From the NCBI GenBank assembly GCA_030531795.1, contig JAUNMN010000002.1, forward strand, positions 24,890-88,889: 64,000 nt of DNA. The letters are read 5' to 3'. A program made the position numbers and the translations under genes. A model generated the notes under the pieces. It made no database searches. It saw only the letters and a program-made list of their open reading frames with translations, and was not told the DNA's origin. Below are positions 44,639 through 52,839 of this stretch, piece after piece. Position 1 is the first letter of the stretch. Each line of letters opens with the position of its first letter. The DNA comes from Neisseria sp. Its GTDB lineage: Bacteria; Pseudomonadota; Gammaproteobacteria; Burkholderiales; Neisseriaceae.

Positions 44639-44971
44639 TCAAGCCTTTTTCACAAATTCCGATTTCAAGTTCATTGGGCTGCCGTCCACTTTACACGCGA
44701 TGTTGTGGTCGCCCTCTTGCAAGCGTATGCTTTTGACCTTCGTGCCTTGCTTAATCACTTGCGAACTGCCTTTCACTTTCAAATCTTTAATCAACACCAC
44801 TGTGTCGCCGTCTTGCAAAAGTGCGCCATTCGCGTCTTTCACTTGCAAAGCGTCTTCCGCATTCGCTTCTTCGTTTTCTTGCCATTCGTGTCCACATTCA
44901 GGGCAAACGAGTTGCACGCCGTCGTGGTACGTCAATTCTGATGCGCATTGCACGCAAGCTGGGTAAGTCAT
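44639..44971 (-). CDS. yjdM: Zinc-ribbon protein YjdM (PhnA-like)
   Basis: 110 residues. An N-terminal zinc ribbon with C6, C9, C23 and C26 ('ACVQCA', 'VCPECGHEW') and the C-terminal PhnA domain ('[20 protein letters not shown]', '[19 protein letters not shown]'). The family was once thought to act in phosphonate use, but its cellular role is not established. AAAGGAAA precedes the ATG. No phosphonate genes nearby. Confidence 0.93.
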   Translation of the reverse strand: MTYPACVQCASELTYHDGVQLVCPECGHEWQENEEANAEDALQVKDANGALLQDGDTVVLIKDLKVKGSSQVIKQGTKVKSIRLQEGDHNIACKVDGSPMNLKSEFVKKA

Positions 44972-45069
44972 GGTTTTCCTTTCAATCGTTTGATTATTTG
45001 TTATCTATTTTTCAAAACCGATGCCGTCTGCACTTGCTTTATCGGCAACTGCAGACGGCATGATTGGGA

Positions 45070-45396
45070 TTATTCGTATACTTTCAACAATTCCACTTCA
45101 AAAATCAGCGTGGCATTGGGCGGAATCACGCCGCCCGCACCGCGCGCGCCGTAGCCCATTTGCGCAGGAATGGTCAGCTTGCGTTTACCGCCTTCTTTCA
45201 TGCCACCAAAACCTTCGTCCCAACCTTGAATCACTTGTCCCACGCCCAAAGTGATGGTTAAAGGTTGACGGCGGTCGAGGCTGGAATCAAACTTCGTGCC
45301 ATCTTCCAACCAACCCGTGTAATGCACGGTGATTTCTTGTCCTTTTTGCGCTTCTTTGCCGTGTCCCACGACCAAATCTTCAATTTGCAAACTCAT
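45070..45396 (-). CDS. FKBP-type peptidyl-prolyl cis-trans isomerase
   Basis: 108 residues, a single FKBP domain with no signal peptide, so cytoplasmic. Active-site residues are in '[19 protein letters not shown]' (about 25-43), '[20 protein letters not shown]' (about 54-73), '[20 protein letters not shown]'. It closely resembles the small meningococcal/gonococcal FkpA-like FKBPs in length. An uptake-pair hairpin (45021-45061) lies after the stop. Confidence 0.95.
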   Translation of the reverse strand: MSLQIEDLVVGHGKEAQKGQEITVHYTGWLEDGTKFDSSLDRRQPLTITLGVGQVIQGWDEGFGGMKEGGKRKLTIPAQMGYGARGAGGVIPPNATLIFEVELLKVYE

Positions 45397-45452
45397 TTTT
45401 TGCCCTTTTCTGTATAACGGTTTATCAAAAATATTGTTAAAAGTACAAGGTT

Positions 45453-46196
45453 TTAGCGTTTGGCAAAACCTTGCTGATTCAAAGTTTCACGCATTTCTGG
45501 GCGCACTTCTTTGCCCAAATTCGCGGCGATTTGACGCTGCCAATCCAAATCCAAATTGCTGCGCTCGTGATAATACTGTTTTACGGTTTCATTAAATGCT
45601 TGCAAAGCACTTTCGCTCGCTGGCTGATAAGTGTTTTCCGACACCAGCACTTCCACTGGCAAGCGCGGACGCTGATTTGTTTCTTGGTTGGGATAACCCA
45701 AACACACGCCAAATAAAGGCATAACGTGTTCAGGCGTTTGCAAAATTTCAATCACTTTTTTGCTGTCGTTGCGCAAGCTGCCGATGTACACCGCGCCCAA
45801 ACCCAAAGATTCTGCTGTTAAAACAATGTTTTGTGCCATGATGCCTGCATCAATCGCGCCAATCAAACTCACTTCAGTCCAATCGGTTTGTGCAGACGGC
45901 ACCAGCGCATGATGACGCGCCGCGTCCATGCAAAACACCAAATATTCGGCACAATGTTCCACATAAGCATGACCGCCACCGCCCGCCATCGCCGACACGG
46001 CGCGTAATTCCTTGCGTTTTTCTTTGTCGGTAACGCGAATGATGCTGACATTATGCAAATAGCTTGAAGTGGAAGCCATCAAACCTGCTTGCAAAATGGC
46101 GTTTAAGGTTTCGGGCGCAATCGCTTCTTCGGTGAAACGGCGCACCGAACGATGAGCTAAAGCGGTTTCCAAAGCAGGACGACTGTTCAAAGACAT
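45453..46196 (-). CDS. Oxygen-insensitive NADPH nitroreductase (NfsA/FRP family)
   Basis: FMN-dependent reductase of quinones, nitroaromatics or flavin, 247 residues. N-terminal '[20 protein letters not shown]' (about 15-34) binds FMN phosphate; '[20 protein letters not shown]' and '[17 protein letters not shown]' match the NfsA/Frp group, and the C-terminal '[15 protein letters not shown]' also fits. GGAAGTGTAGC precedes the ATG. Substrate in the cell unknown. Confidence 0.88.
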   Translation of the reverse strand: MSLNSRPALETALAHRSVRRFTEEAIAPETLNAILQAGLMASTSSYLHNVSIIRVTDKEKRKELRAVSAMAGGGGHAYVEHCAEYLVFCMDAARHHALVPSAQTDWTEVSLIGAIDAGIMAQNIVLTAESLGLGAVYIGSLRNDSKKVIEILQTPEHVMPLFGVCLGYPNQETNQRPRLPVEVLVSENTYQPASESALQAFNETVKQYYHERSNLDLDWQRQIAANLGKEVRPEMRETLNQQGFAKR

Positions 46197-46279
46197 GCTA
46201 CACTTCCTTTCTTTTAGGCAAACGAAAACCGCATTCTAATCGGATTTAGCCGTTTTGACACGCAAAAAAGGAAATCATC

Positions 46280-47233
46280 ATGAGCCGCCAGAAAATTGTG
46301 ATTTTAGACCGTGCCACGCTTTGTCAGCGTGATTTTGGCTTTGATTTTGAACATGAAATCGTGGCTTACGACAGCACGATGCCGTCTGCAGTTGCCGAGC
46401 GCATCGCAGGTGCAAACATCATCATCACGAATAAAGTCGCGATAACTGCCGAACACATCGCCCAAAATCCGCAACTCAAACTCATCGCTGTTGCCGCGAC
46501 TGGCGTGAACAATGTGGATTTGACCGCCGCCAAACAAGCAGGCGTTGCCGTCTGCAATGTGCGCGCTTATGGCAATGAATCGGTTGCCGAACACGCGTTT
46601 ATGTTGCTGATTACCCTGTTTCGCAATTTACCTGCATATCAACGCGACGTGGCGGCGGGCGTGTGGCAACAATCGCCGTTTTTCTGTCATTTTGGCGCAC
46701 CGATGCGCGATTTAAACGGCAAAACCTTGGCGATTTTCGGCAAAGGCGGCATCGGCGAAACGCTGGCAGATTACGCACGCGCGTTCAAAATGAAAGTGGT
46801 TTTTGTGGAACACAAACACGCCGAGAGCGTGCGTGACGGCTACATCGCCTTTGACGAAGCCATTCAAACCGCAGACGCGTTTTCTTTGCATTGCCCACTC
46901 ACCGAGCAAACACGCCACATGATAGGCGAACGCGAATTGCAAATGATGAAAATGGGCGCGGTCATTGTTAATTGCGGACGCGGCGGTTTGGTAGACGAAA
47001 ACGCCCTAATCGCCGCCTTGAAATACGGCGGTTTGGGCGGCGCAGGTTTTGATGTATTGACCGAAGAACCGCCTGTCAACGGCAATCCGCTGCTCAAAAC
47101 CCGTTTGCCGAATTTAATCGTTACCCCGCACATGGCGTGGGGCAGTCAAGAAGCGATGAACCGCCTGTTTGATATTTTGGTGAACAACATCAACGCGTTT
47201 ATGCGTGGCGAAAGTCAAAATCGCGTCATTTAA
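46280..47233 (+). CDS. D-2-hydroxyacid dehydrogenase (glycerate dehydrogenase-like)
   Basis: 317 residues, NAD(P)-dependent. Rossmann motif 'LAIFGKGGIGETLADYARAF' (about 149-168), catalytic arginine in 'VNCGRGGLVDENAL' (about 234), glutamate in 'LTEEPPVNGNPLL' and histidine in 'IVTPHMAWGS' (about 282). This is the arrangement of hydroxypyruvate reductase/glycerate dehydrogenase (HprA). GGAAA before ATG. Two uptake sequences fall within the first third; the last codons run into a further one. Confidence 0.88.
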   Translation: MSRQKIVILDRATLCQRDFGFDFEHEIVAYDSTMPSAVAERIAGANIIITNKVAITAEHIAQNPQLKLIAVAATGVNNVDLTAAKQAGVAVCNVRAYGNESVAEHAFMLLITLFRNLPAYQRDVAAGVWQQSPFFCHFGAPMRDLNGKTLAIFGKGGIGETLADYARAFKMKVVFVEHKHAESVRDGYIAFDEAIQTADAFSLHCPLTEQTRHMIGERELQMMKMGAVIVNCGRGGLVDENALIAALKYGGLGGAGFDVLTEEPPVNGNPLLKTRLPNLIVTPHMAWGSQEAMNRLFDILVNNINAFMRGESQNRVI

Positions 47234-47296
47234 TTGTGCAGACGGCAAACGATGCCGTCTGCATTCATTCAAACACACAGCAAAACAAGGTTAAAC

Positions 47297-48622
47297 ATGA
47301 ATAAAATCTTTAACTTACGCACATTTTTACTGGCAACGTCAGCCGCCATACTCGCCAGCTGTAGCTCAACGCCGCCACAAAGCAGCGTGCCGACCACACC
47401 TGTCATCAGCGGCACGCCCTTGCCGACTGGCGAACGCGCTCCAGTCGGTTCGGTTTATCAGCCACAAGGCAGCCCAGCTTCGTATAAAGCCATTGATTTT
47501 TCAGCGATTCCGCAATGGCAAGAACAGCAATTTGTCGCGTCTTTAGAATCGTTTTTAAAAGGTTGCGGCAAATTGAAAAATCAGATGGCTTGGAAAAACG
47601 TTTGCACCCAAGCTGCGCAAACGCCACGCAATCAAGCTGATGCCAAAGCCTTTTTTGAACGCTATTTCACACCTTGGCAAGTGAGCGAAAACGGCAAACT
47701 CGGTGGCACGGTTACGGGTTATTACGAACCCGTTTTGGCTGGCGATGCCAAAGAAAGCAGCCAAGCGCGTTTTCCGATTTATGGCGTGCCAAACGATTTT
47801 GTTAGCGTGTCGTTGCCCGAAAACCTGCGCAACAGCAAAGCGACCGTTCGCGTTCAGCCAACGGGTCAAAACAGCGCGCAAATCACGCCAAATGGCAGTT
47901 TCATCGCCGATTTGTCGGCATTTCCATTGAATGAGCGCAGCAAATCGCTGAAAGGTCGTTTTGTCGGCGAGCGTTTCGTGCCGTATCACACGCGCAACGA
48001 AATCAATGGCGGCGCGCTCAATGGCAAAGCCCCGATTTTGGCGTATGCCGATGACGCAGTGGAACTGTTTTTCTTGCAAATTCAAGGTTCTGGACGCGTG
48101 AAAACGCCCGATGGCAAATACATTCGCTTGGGGTTTGCCGACAAAAACGAGTTCCCCTACGTTTCCATCGGTCGCTACATGGCAGACAAAGGCTATTTGC
48201 CGCTGGCGCAAACCACCATGCAAGGCATCAAAGCCTATATGAAAAACAATCCGCACAAGTTGGCAGAAGTGTTGGGACAAAACCCGAGCTACGTCTTCTT
48301 CCGCCGTCTTGACGACAACAACGACGGTCCCATCGGCGCACTGGGCACGCCATTGATGGGCGAATACGCCGCTGCTGTGGACAGACGCTACATCACGCTC
48401 GGCGCACCTTTATTCGTCGCCACCACCCACCCCGAAAGCAATCACGCCCTCAATCGCCTCTTGATGGCACAAGACACAGGTTCAGCGATTAAAGGCGCGG
48501 TACGCGTCGATTTTTTCTGGGGCTACGGCGATGACGCAGGTCGCGTCGCAGGCAAAATGAAACACACAGGCTATGTGTGGCAACTCTTGCCCAACGGCGT
48601 TGCCCCCGAATACCGCCCTTAA
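47297..48622 (+). CDS. mltA: Membrane-bound lytic murein transglycosylase A
   Basis: Outer-membrane lipoprotein that cleaves peptidoglycan strands and forms 1,6-anhydro ends. 441 residues from the ATG at 47297 (AAGG 6 bases upstream). Lipobox LASC with C22, then the MltA barrel ('GTVTGYYEPVLAGDAKESSQ' at about 140) and the 3D domain with the catalytic aspartate region 'FWGYGDDAGRVAGKMKHTGY' near the C-terminus; 'FFLQIQGSGRV' is also typical. An upstream ATG at 47234 lies in an uptake pair and lacks a ribosome site. Confidence 0.95.
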   Translation: MNKIFNLRTFLLATSAAILASCSSTPPQSSVPTTPVISGTPLPTGERAPVGSVYQPQGSPASYKAIDFSAIPQWQEQQFVASLESFLKGCGKLKNQMAWKNVCTQAAQTPRNQADAKAFFERYFTPWQVSENGKLGGTVTGYYEPVLAGDAKESSQARFPIYGVPNDFVSVSLPENLRNSKATVRVQPTGQNSAQITPNGSFIADLSAFPLNERSKSLKGRFVGERFVPYHTRNEINGGALNGKAPILAYADDAVELFFLQIQGSGRVKTPDGKYIRLGFADKNEFPYVSIGRYMADKGYLPLAQTTMQGIKAYMKNNPHKLAEVLGQNPSYVFFRRLDDNNDGPIGALGTPLMGEYAAAVDRRYITLGAPLFVATTHPESNHALNRLLMAQDTGSAIKGAVRVDFFWGYGDDAGRVAGKMKHTGYVWQLLPNGVAPEYRP

Positions 48623-48649
48623 TGATTTGTCTTGATATTTAAATGACAG

Positions 48650-48688
48650 ATGCCGTCTGCGCTTATCCAAATAAACCGCAGACGGCAT
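48650..48688. terminator. Inverted uptake-sequence pair between mltA and the CDF gene
   Basis: ATGCCGTCTGCG and CGCAGACGGCAT enclose a loop reading CTTATCCAAATAAAC. The loop is nearly the same as in the pair at 49790-49827, which suggests the whole unit was copied. Confidence 0.75.
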
Positions 48689-48721
48689 TTTGATTAAGTT
48701 TTCCAAACAGTTACTCAAACC

Positions 48722-49324
48722 TTATCGCAACTCCGCCCAAGCCTGTTTCATCACCACCCAAGCCGCTTGAATCGCTAACAAAGCCATCGCTAAAGCCACC
48801 ACCAAATCAGGCAAATTGCTGCCCGTAAAATACACCGCCACCGCCGCCAACACCACCGCGATATTGCCAATCGCATCGTTGCGCGAACACAGCCACACGC
48901 TTTGACGATTGCTGTCGCCGTCTTTATGACGATAAAGCATCCACGCCGTTCCCACGTTCGCCAGCAAAGCCAAAATGCCCACCGCACCCATTTCGCTGTG
49001 ATTCGGCAAATTGCCTTGCCAGTAAGCATAAAGCGTGCTGAACAACACCGCCACGCCAAAAATCAGCATCGTTCCGCCTTTGATTAAACTGGCTTTCGCC
49101 CGCGTTTTTAAAGATTTGGACAACACGAACAAACTGATGCCATAGTTTGCCGCATCACCCAAAAAGTCCAAGCTATCAGCAAAAAGCGACACCGAACCCG
49201 CTTTGGCACTCATCAAACTTTCCAGCAAAAACATAGCGCCATTGATGAACAAAGCCCCAATCAAAATATTGCGATACGCAGGCGAAACCTTATCCTGTAT
49301 GCAATGCGTTCCCGTGCAAGCCAT
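48722..49324 (-). CDS. Short CDF-type metal exporter (membrane domain only)
   Basis: 200 residues with six hydrophobic segments; it lacks the roughly 90-residue cytoplasmic C-terminal domain of typical cation diffusion facilitators. The metal-site motifs are present: 'SLFADSLDFLGDAANYGISL' in helix 2 and 'SRNDAIGNIAVVLAAVAVYF' in helix 5. The N-terminus 'MACTGTHC' offers two cysteines and a histidine for metal capture. The divergent MerR-type gene and the CadR-like operator in its promoter imply induction by a heavy metal such as cadmium, lead, cobalt or zinc (inference). Confidence 0.82.
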   Translation of the reverse strand: MACTGTHCIQDKVSPAYRNILIGALFINGAMFLLESLMSAKAGSVSLFADSLDFLGDAANYGISLFVLSKSLKTRAKASLIKGGTMLIFGVAVLFSTLYAYWQGNLPNHSEMGAVGILALLANVGTAWMLYRHKDGDSNRQSVWLCSRNDAIGNIAVVLAAVAVYFTGSNLPDLVVALAMALLAIQAAWVVMKQAWAELR

Positions 49325-49359
49325 GATTTTTTCCTTTAGTTTTCATTGAAGACGGTGCT

Positions 49360-49390
49360 ACTCTAAAGCCTGTAGCCAGCACAAGGTCAA
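49360..49390 (-). promoter_or_regulatory. MerR-type promoter/operator of the CDF gene
   Basis: On the minus strand TTGACC (49385-49390) and TAGAGT (49360-49365) are separated by 19 bp, the overlong spacer typical of MerR-activated promoters. Within it lies ACCTTGTGCTGGCTACAGGCT, an imperfect dyad whose right half CTACAGG matches the CadR/PbrR operators I remember. It sits between the CDF gene and the divergent regulator gene. Confidence 0.8.
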
Positions 49391-49397
49391 ACACAAA

Positions 49398-49787
49398 ATG
49401 CAAACATTTTTCAAAAAAACCGAATTAAGCAAACGCACAGGTTTGGGCATTGAAACCCTGCGTTATTACGAAAAAGTGGGTTTACTGCCCGAACCGATTC
49501 GCGCCGCCAACGGCTATCGTTTGTTTACTGAAGAAGCGGTTGCCACCTTACAATTCATCAAAAAATGCCGTCTGCTCGGCTTTTCCATAGAAGACACCAA
49601 GCAACTGTTGCAGCTTCGCGACCAAACGCTCAACCACAACGCCGACGAACTGGTTCGCCAACAAAAAGCAGCCGTACAAGAAAAAATTCGCCAACTGCAA
49701 GAAATTCAAGCCATGCTGGAAGCCATCAGCGATTGCACGCAAACCGAAAACAGCGAATGCAAAGCCTTAAACGCCTTGAATCAATAA
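49398..49787 (+). CDS. MerR-family heavy-metal regulator (CadR/ZntR-like)
   Basis: 129 residues. N-terminal winged helix ('FFKKTELSKRTGLGIETLRY' then 'YYEKVGLLPEPIRAANGYRL', about 4-44) matches MerR regulators; a long dimerisation helix (about 82-115) follows; and the C-terminal loop 'DCTQTENSEC' carries two cysteines. The cysteine at the start of the dimer helix in CadR, PbrR and ZntR is missing; the region reads 'TLNHNADELV', with His as a possible substitute. Metal specificity may therefore differ. It begins 8 bp from the promoter it would control and is transcribed divergently. Confidence 0.87.
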   Translation: MQTFFKKTELSKRTGLGIETLRYYEKVGLLPEPIRAANGYRLFTEEAVATLQFIKKCRLLGFSIEDTKQLLQLRDQTLNHNADELVRQQKAAVQEKIRQLQEIQAMLEAISDCTQTENSECKALNALNQ

Positions 49788-49789
49788 AA

Positions 49790-49827
49790 ATGCCGTCTGC
49801 GCGTATCCAACAAACCGCAGACGGCAT
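49790..49827. terminator. Inverted uptake-sequence pair between the MerR and LysE-type genes
   Basis: ATGCCGTCTGCG and CGCAGACGGCAT enclose CGTATCCAACAAAC and run into TTTCTTC; a close relative of the pair at 48650-48688. It serves two convergent genes. Confidence 0.75.
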
Positions 49828-49849
49828 TTCTTCACTTAATCAACAATCA

Positions 49850-50473
49850 TTAACCCGAAATCACTTTAATCCCCAAGCCAACCATTGCCATGCCCAAAAC
49901 GCGGTCTATCCAATGCCCAGCTTTTTGAAACTGACGATTGACACTGGGAATAGACAACAAAAACGCAACGCTGGCAAACCACAAAAACAGCAAAAACATC
50001 ATCCACACGCCATAAGTTGCCAGCTGCCAAAGCGGCATATTCGGCGACAACACCACCGTAAACAAAGAAACCACATAAATCGGTGCTTTCGGGTTCAGCA
50101 CATTACACAAAAAACCCTTGCTCATTGCCGACCAAATGCTGCCGCCTGCACTTTTTTGGGCATGAATTTCAATCACTTCGCCTTTGGCTTTTGCCCGCAA
50201 ACCTTGATAACCCAGCCACAATAAATACGCGCCGCCAACCATCTTAATCGCCAGCAGCAACCAAGTTGCCTTCGCAATCAGCACCGCCAAACCCAACACC
50301 GCATAAACAATATGCACCCCAAAACCCAAGCCCACACCCAAAGCACACAACACGCCGATTTTGCGTCCGCGGCTCAAGGTTTGCTGCGACACATAAATAA
50401 AATCAGGGCCAGGCGAAATCGCTGCCAAAATGTGTATGCCCGTAATCAGCCAAAATCCCGCCCAAAAATCCAT
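49850..50473 (-). CDS. LysE/RhtB-family amino-acid exporter
   Basis: 207 residues from the ATG at 50473 (AGGGA 7 bases upstream). Six hydrophobic helices; N-terminal 'ITGIHILAAISPGPDFIYVS' (about 10-29) with the conserved G-P-G/P-D, 'GRKIGVLCALGVGLGFGVHI' and 'KMVGGAYLLWLGYQGLRAKA'. Proteins of this family export lysine, arginine, threonine, homoserine or related compounds; the substrate cannot be told from sequence. Divergent from the YccS-like gene across a region with two outward uptake sequences. Confidence 0.9.
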   Translation of the reverse strand: MDFWAGFWLITGIHILAAISPGPDFIYVSQQTLSRGRKIGVLCALGVGLGFGVHIVYAVLGLAVLIAKATWLLLAIKMVGGAYLLWLGYQGLRAKAKGEVIEIHAQKSAGGSIWSAMSKGFLCNVLNPKAPIYVVSLFTVVLSPNMPLWQLATYGVWMMFLLFLWFASVAFLLSIPSVNRQFQKAGHWIDRVLGMAMVGLGIKVISG

Positions 50474-50627
50474 CGTCATTTCCCTATCAAAAAATCGCAG
50501 CATTCTAACACACGCCAACTGCAGACGGCATCGCGTCTATTCGCGTTCACATTACCCCAAAATCCACAAGCCAATCGATGCCGTCTGCGTTACAATCTCG
50601 CTTATTTTTCCGCCCTTTTTTATCACC

Positions 50628-52781
50628 ATGAAATTCAAAACGCCGCCCGTCAATCCGAAAATCATCGCCACCGCGCCCGCTTTTGTCAGCGTCATCATCG
50701 CGGCGGTGGCGATTCGTTTTTGGCACTTGGAAAGCATCACGATTCCGCTGATTTTGGGCATCATCGCAGGCGGTTTGGCGGATTTGGACAATCGTTTAAC
50801 GGGTCGTTTGAAAAATCTGTTTTTCACCTTCACCGCCTTTGCCATCGCGATTTTGGCGGTGCAATTTTCTTTGCCGCAACCTGTGTTGCTCACGCTCACG
50901 CTAACCGTGTTGGCGTTTGTGTTCACGATTATCGGCGCAGTAGGTTTACGTTATCGCACCATCGCTTTTGCCGCGGTTGCGGTGTCGGTTTACACCGCGC
51001 TGACCTATCGCGACGACGGCAATCAGTGGTTCATCAATCCGAGCATGATTTTGCTCGGCGCGGCTTTATACAGTAGCTTGACTTTGCTCTTGCACATTTT
51101 GTTTCCGCACCGTCCTGTGCAAGAAAGCGTGGCGAACGCCTATCAATCTTTATCGGAATATCTTGATGAAAAAGCAGGATTTTTTAACCCTGACGAAAGC
51201 GAACATTTGGGTGAACAACAAATCGCTTTAGCAATGAAAAATCAGCAAGTGATTGCCCAATTCAATCAGTGTCGCAGTGCTTTGTTCTACCGCATGAGCG
51301 GTCAGCACCGCCACCCACGCACCAGCCGAATGTTGCGTTTTTACTTCGTTGCCCAAGACATTCACGAGCGCGCCAGTTCCAGCCACCTGCACTACCAAGA
51401 TTTAGCGGAAAAACTGAAAAACAGCGATTTGATTTTTCGCTTTTTGCGTTTGCTGGAGTTGCAAGCGCAAGCCTGTCGCGAGTTGGCACAATGTTTGCGC
51501 GACGGACAGAGTTTTGTGCCGTCTGCACGTTTAAACCGCGCCGAAAAAGGTTTGCGTCAATCCATCGCACACTACGTCAAAACCCACCCAAATGACGAAC
51601 AAATTCATTCTTTACAAAGACTTGCATCAAATCTGCAAAGCGTCAATCATCAACTTACTCACTTGGAAAGCGGGCAGCTAGACGAAGAAGGCAACCCCAA
51701 ACAACTGCGCATTGCCCACCAAGAAAGCAGCGGCTGGCGCGATGCGTTCAAAAACATTCGCGCCAATCTCACGCTCGCCTCGCCCACCTTTCGCCACGCC
51801 ACGCGCATGGCTTTGCTCGCTTTGGTGTGCGTGGCGATTGTGCAGATTTTCCAAATTGAGTTTGGCTACTGGATTTTGCTGACTGCGGTTTTCGTGTGCC
51901 AGCCCAACTATTCGGCAACCCAAACCCGTTTGAAACAACGCGTCATCGGCACGCTGGCAGGCGTGTTGGTCGGTTCGCTGCTGCCGTATTTCACGCCGTC
52001 TTTAGAAACCAAGTTGGCGGTGCTGATTTTGGCGACCACGCTGTTTTTCTTTTTCCGTGCCAATAAATACAGCTATTCCACTTTTTTCATTACAATTCAA
52101 GCGATTATCAGCTTTTCCATTGCTGGCTACGAAAGCCTGTCTGCCTTACCGATGCGCATGTTGGACACGGTTATCGGCTCGGGTTTGGCGTGGGCGGCGG
52201 TGTCGTTTTTGTGGCCAGACTGGCATTATTTGCAATTGAATCAAACAGGTGCAAAGGCGGTTGCCAGCAATGCCAACTATTTGCGCAGCGTGTTGCAACA
52301 ATTGCACGACGGCAAAGGCGAACATGTGGATTATCGTTTGTCACGCCGTCAAAGCCACGAAAAAGCCGCCGCCTTATCCAGCACGCTGTCGGATATGTCG
52401 GGCGAACCTGAAAAATACGGCAATCGTTTGGAAGACGGATTTAAGTTATTGAAAATCAACTATTCTTTAATCAGCTACATTTCCGCGCTGGGGGCGTTTC
52501 GCGACCAAATGCAACACGAAGAGGACAATGTTTTTGAACAAGGTTTTTATGAACAAGCTGAAAACTTATGCCTGTTGCTGGAACAATTGTGCAGCTTAAA
52601 CGCCGCGGAATTTGCCGAACGTTATCAAAACTTGCACGCCGCCATCGCCGCTTTGCAACCCGAATCGCAAGACGAACAAAGCCAAATTTTGTGGCAACAA
52701 TTGCATTTGATTGAACGCCTGCTCGAGCCTGCATATTTGGCTTTACACGGCGAAGAAAACGCGATGCCGTCTGCAGTTTGA
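50628..52781 (+). CDS. yccS: YccS/YhfK-family FUSC membrane protein
   Basis: 717 residues from the ATG at 50628; the upstream frame has no start with a ribosome site. Two blocks of about five hydrophobic helices (about 15-150 and 390-525) separated by soluble helical regions, the layout of FUSC/aromatic-acid-exporter proteins. 'YWILLTAVFVCQPNYSATQT' and 'RLKQRVIGTLAGVLVGSLLP' are typical. Function in the cell is unclear; relatives export aromatic acids. Uptake sequences occur in the soluble part and at the extreme C-terminus, which ends MPSAV. Confidence 0.88.
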   Translation: MKFKTPPVNPKIIATAPAFVSVIIAAVAIRFWHLESITIPLILGIIAGGLADLDNRLTGRLKNLFFTFTAFAIAILAVQFSLPQPVLLTLTLTVLAFVFTIIGAVGLRYRTIAFAAVAVSVYTALTYRDDGNQWFINPSMILLGAALYSSLTLLLHILFPHRPVQESVANAYQSLSEYLDEKAGFFNPDESEHLGEQQIALAMKNQQVIAQFNQCRSALFYRMSGQHRHPRTSRMLRFYFVAQDIHERASSSHLHYQDLAEKLKNSDLIFRFLRLLELQAQACRELAQCLRDGQSFVPSARLNRAEKGLRQSIAHYVKTHPNDEQIHSLQRLASNLQSVNHQLTHLESGQLDEEGNPKQLRIAHQESSGWRDAFKNIRANLTLASPTFRHATRMALLALVCVAIVQIFQIEFGYWILLTAVFVCQPNYSATQTRLKQRVIGTLAGVLVGSLLPYFTPSLETKLAVLILATTLFFFFRANKYSYSTFFITIQAIISFSIAGYESLSALPMRMLDTVIGSGLAWAAVSFLWPDWHYLQLNQTGAKAVASNANYLRSVLQQLHDGKGEHVDYRLSRRQSHEKAAALSSTLSDMSGEPEKYGNRLEDGFKLLKINYSLISYISALGAFRDQMQHEEDNVFEQGFYEQAENLCLLLEQLCSLNAAEFAERYQNLHAAIAALQPESQDEQSQILWQQLHLIERLLEPAYLALHGEENAMPSAV

Positions 52782-52839
52782 CGCAGTAAGCTGTTAAAAT
52801 AACGCCCTTTTGTTTGCCCAAACCAAGCGACCGCCAACC

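Noticed and set aside
47555..48280. 241-residue minus-strand frame opposite mltA
   Set aside because: Antisense shadow of a certain gene; composition (Arg, His, Gln, Cys) is not protein-like and no ribosome site was seen.
50430..50627. Extended N-terminus of the YccS-like protein
   Set aside because: The extra 66 codons have low-complexity composition, cross two uptake sequences and the promoter region, and lack a ribosome site; the ATG at 50628 gives the normal hydrophobic start.
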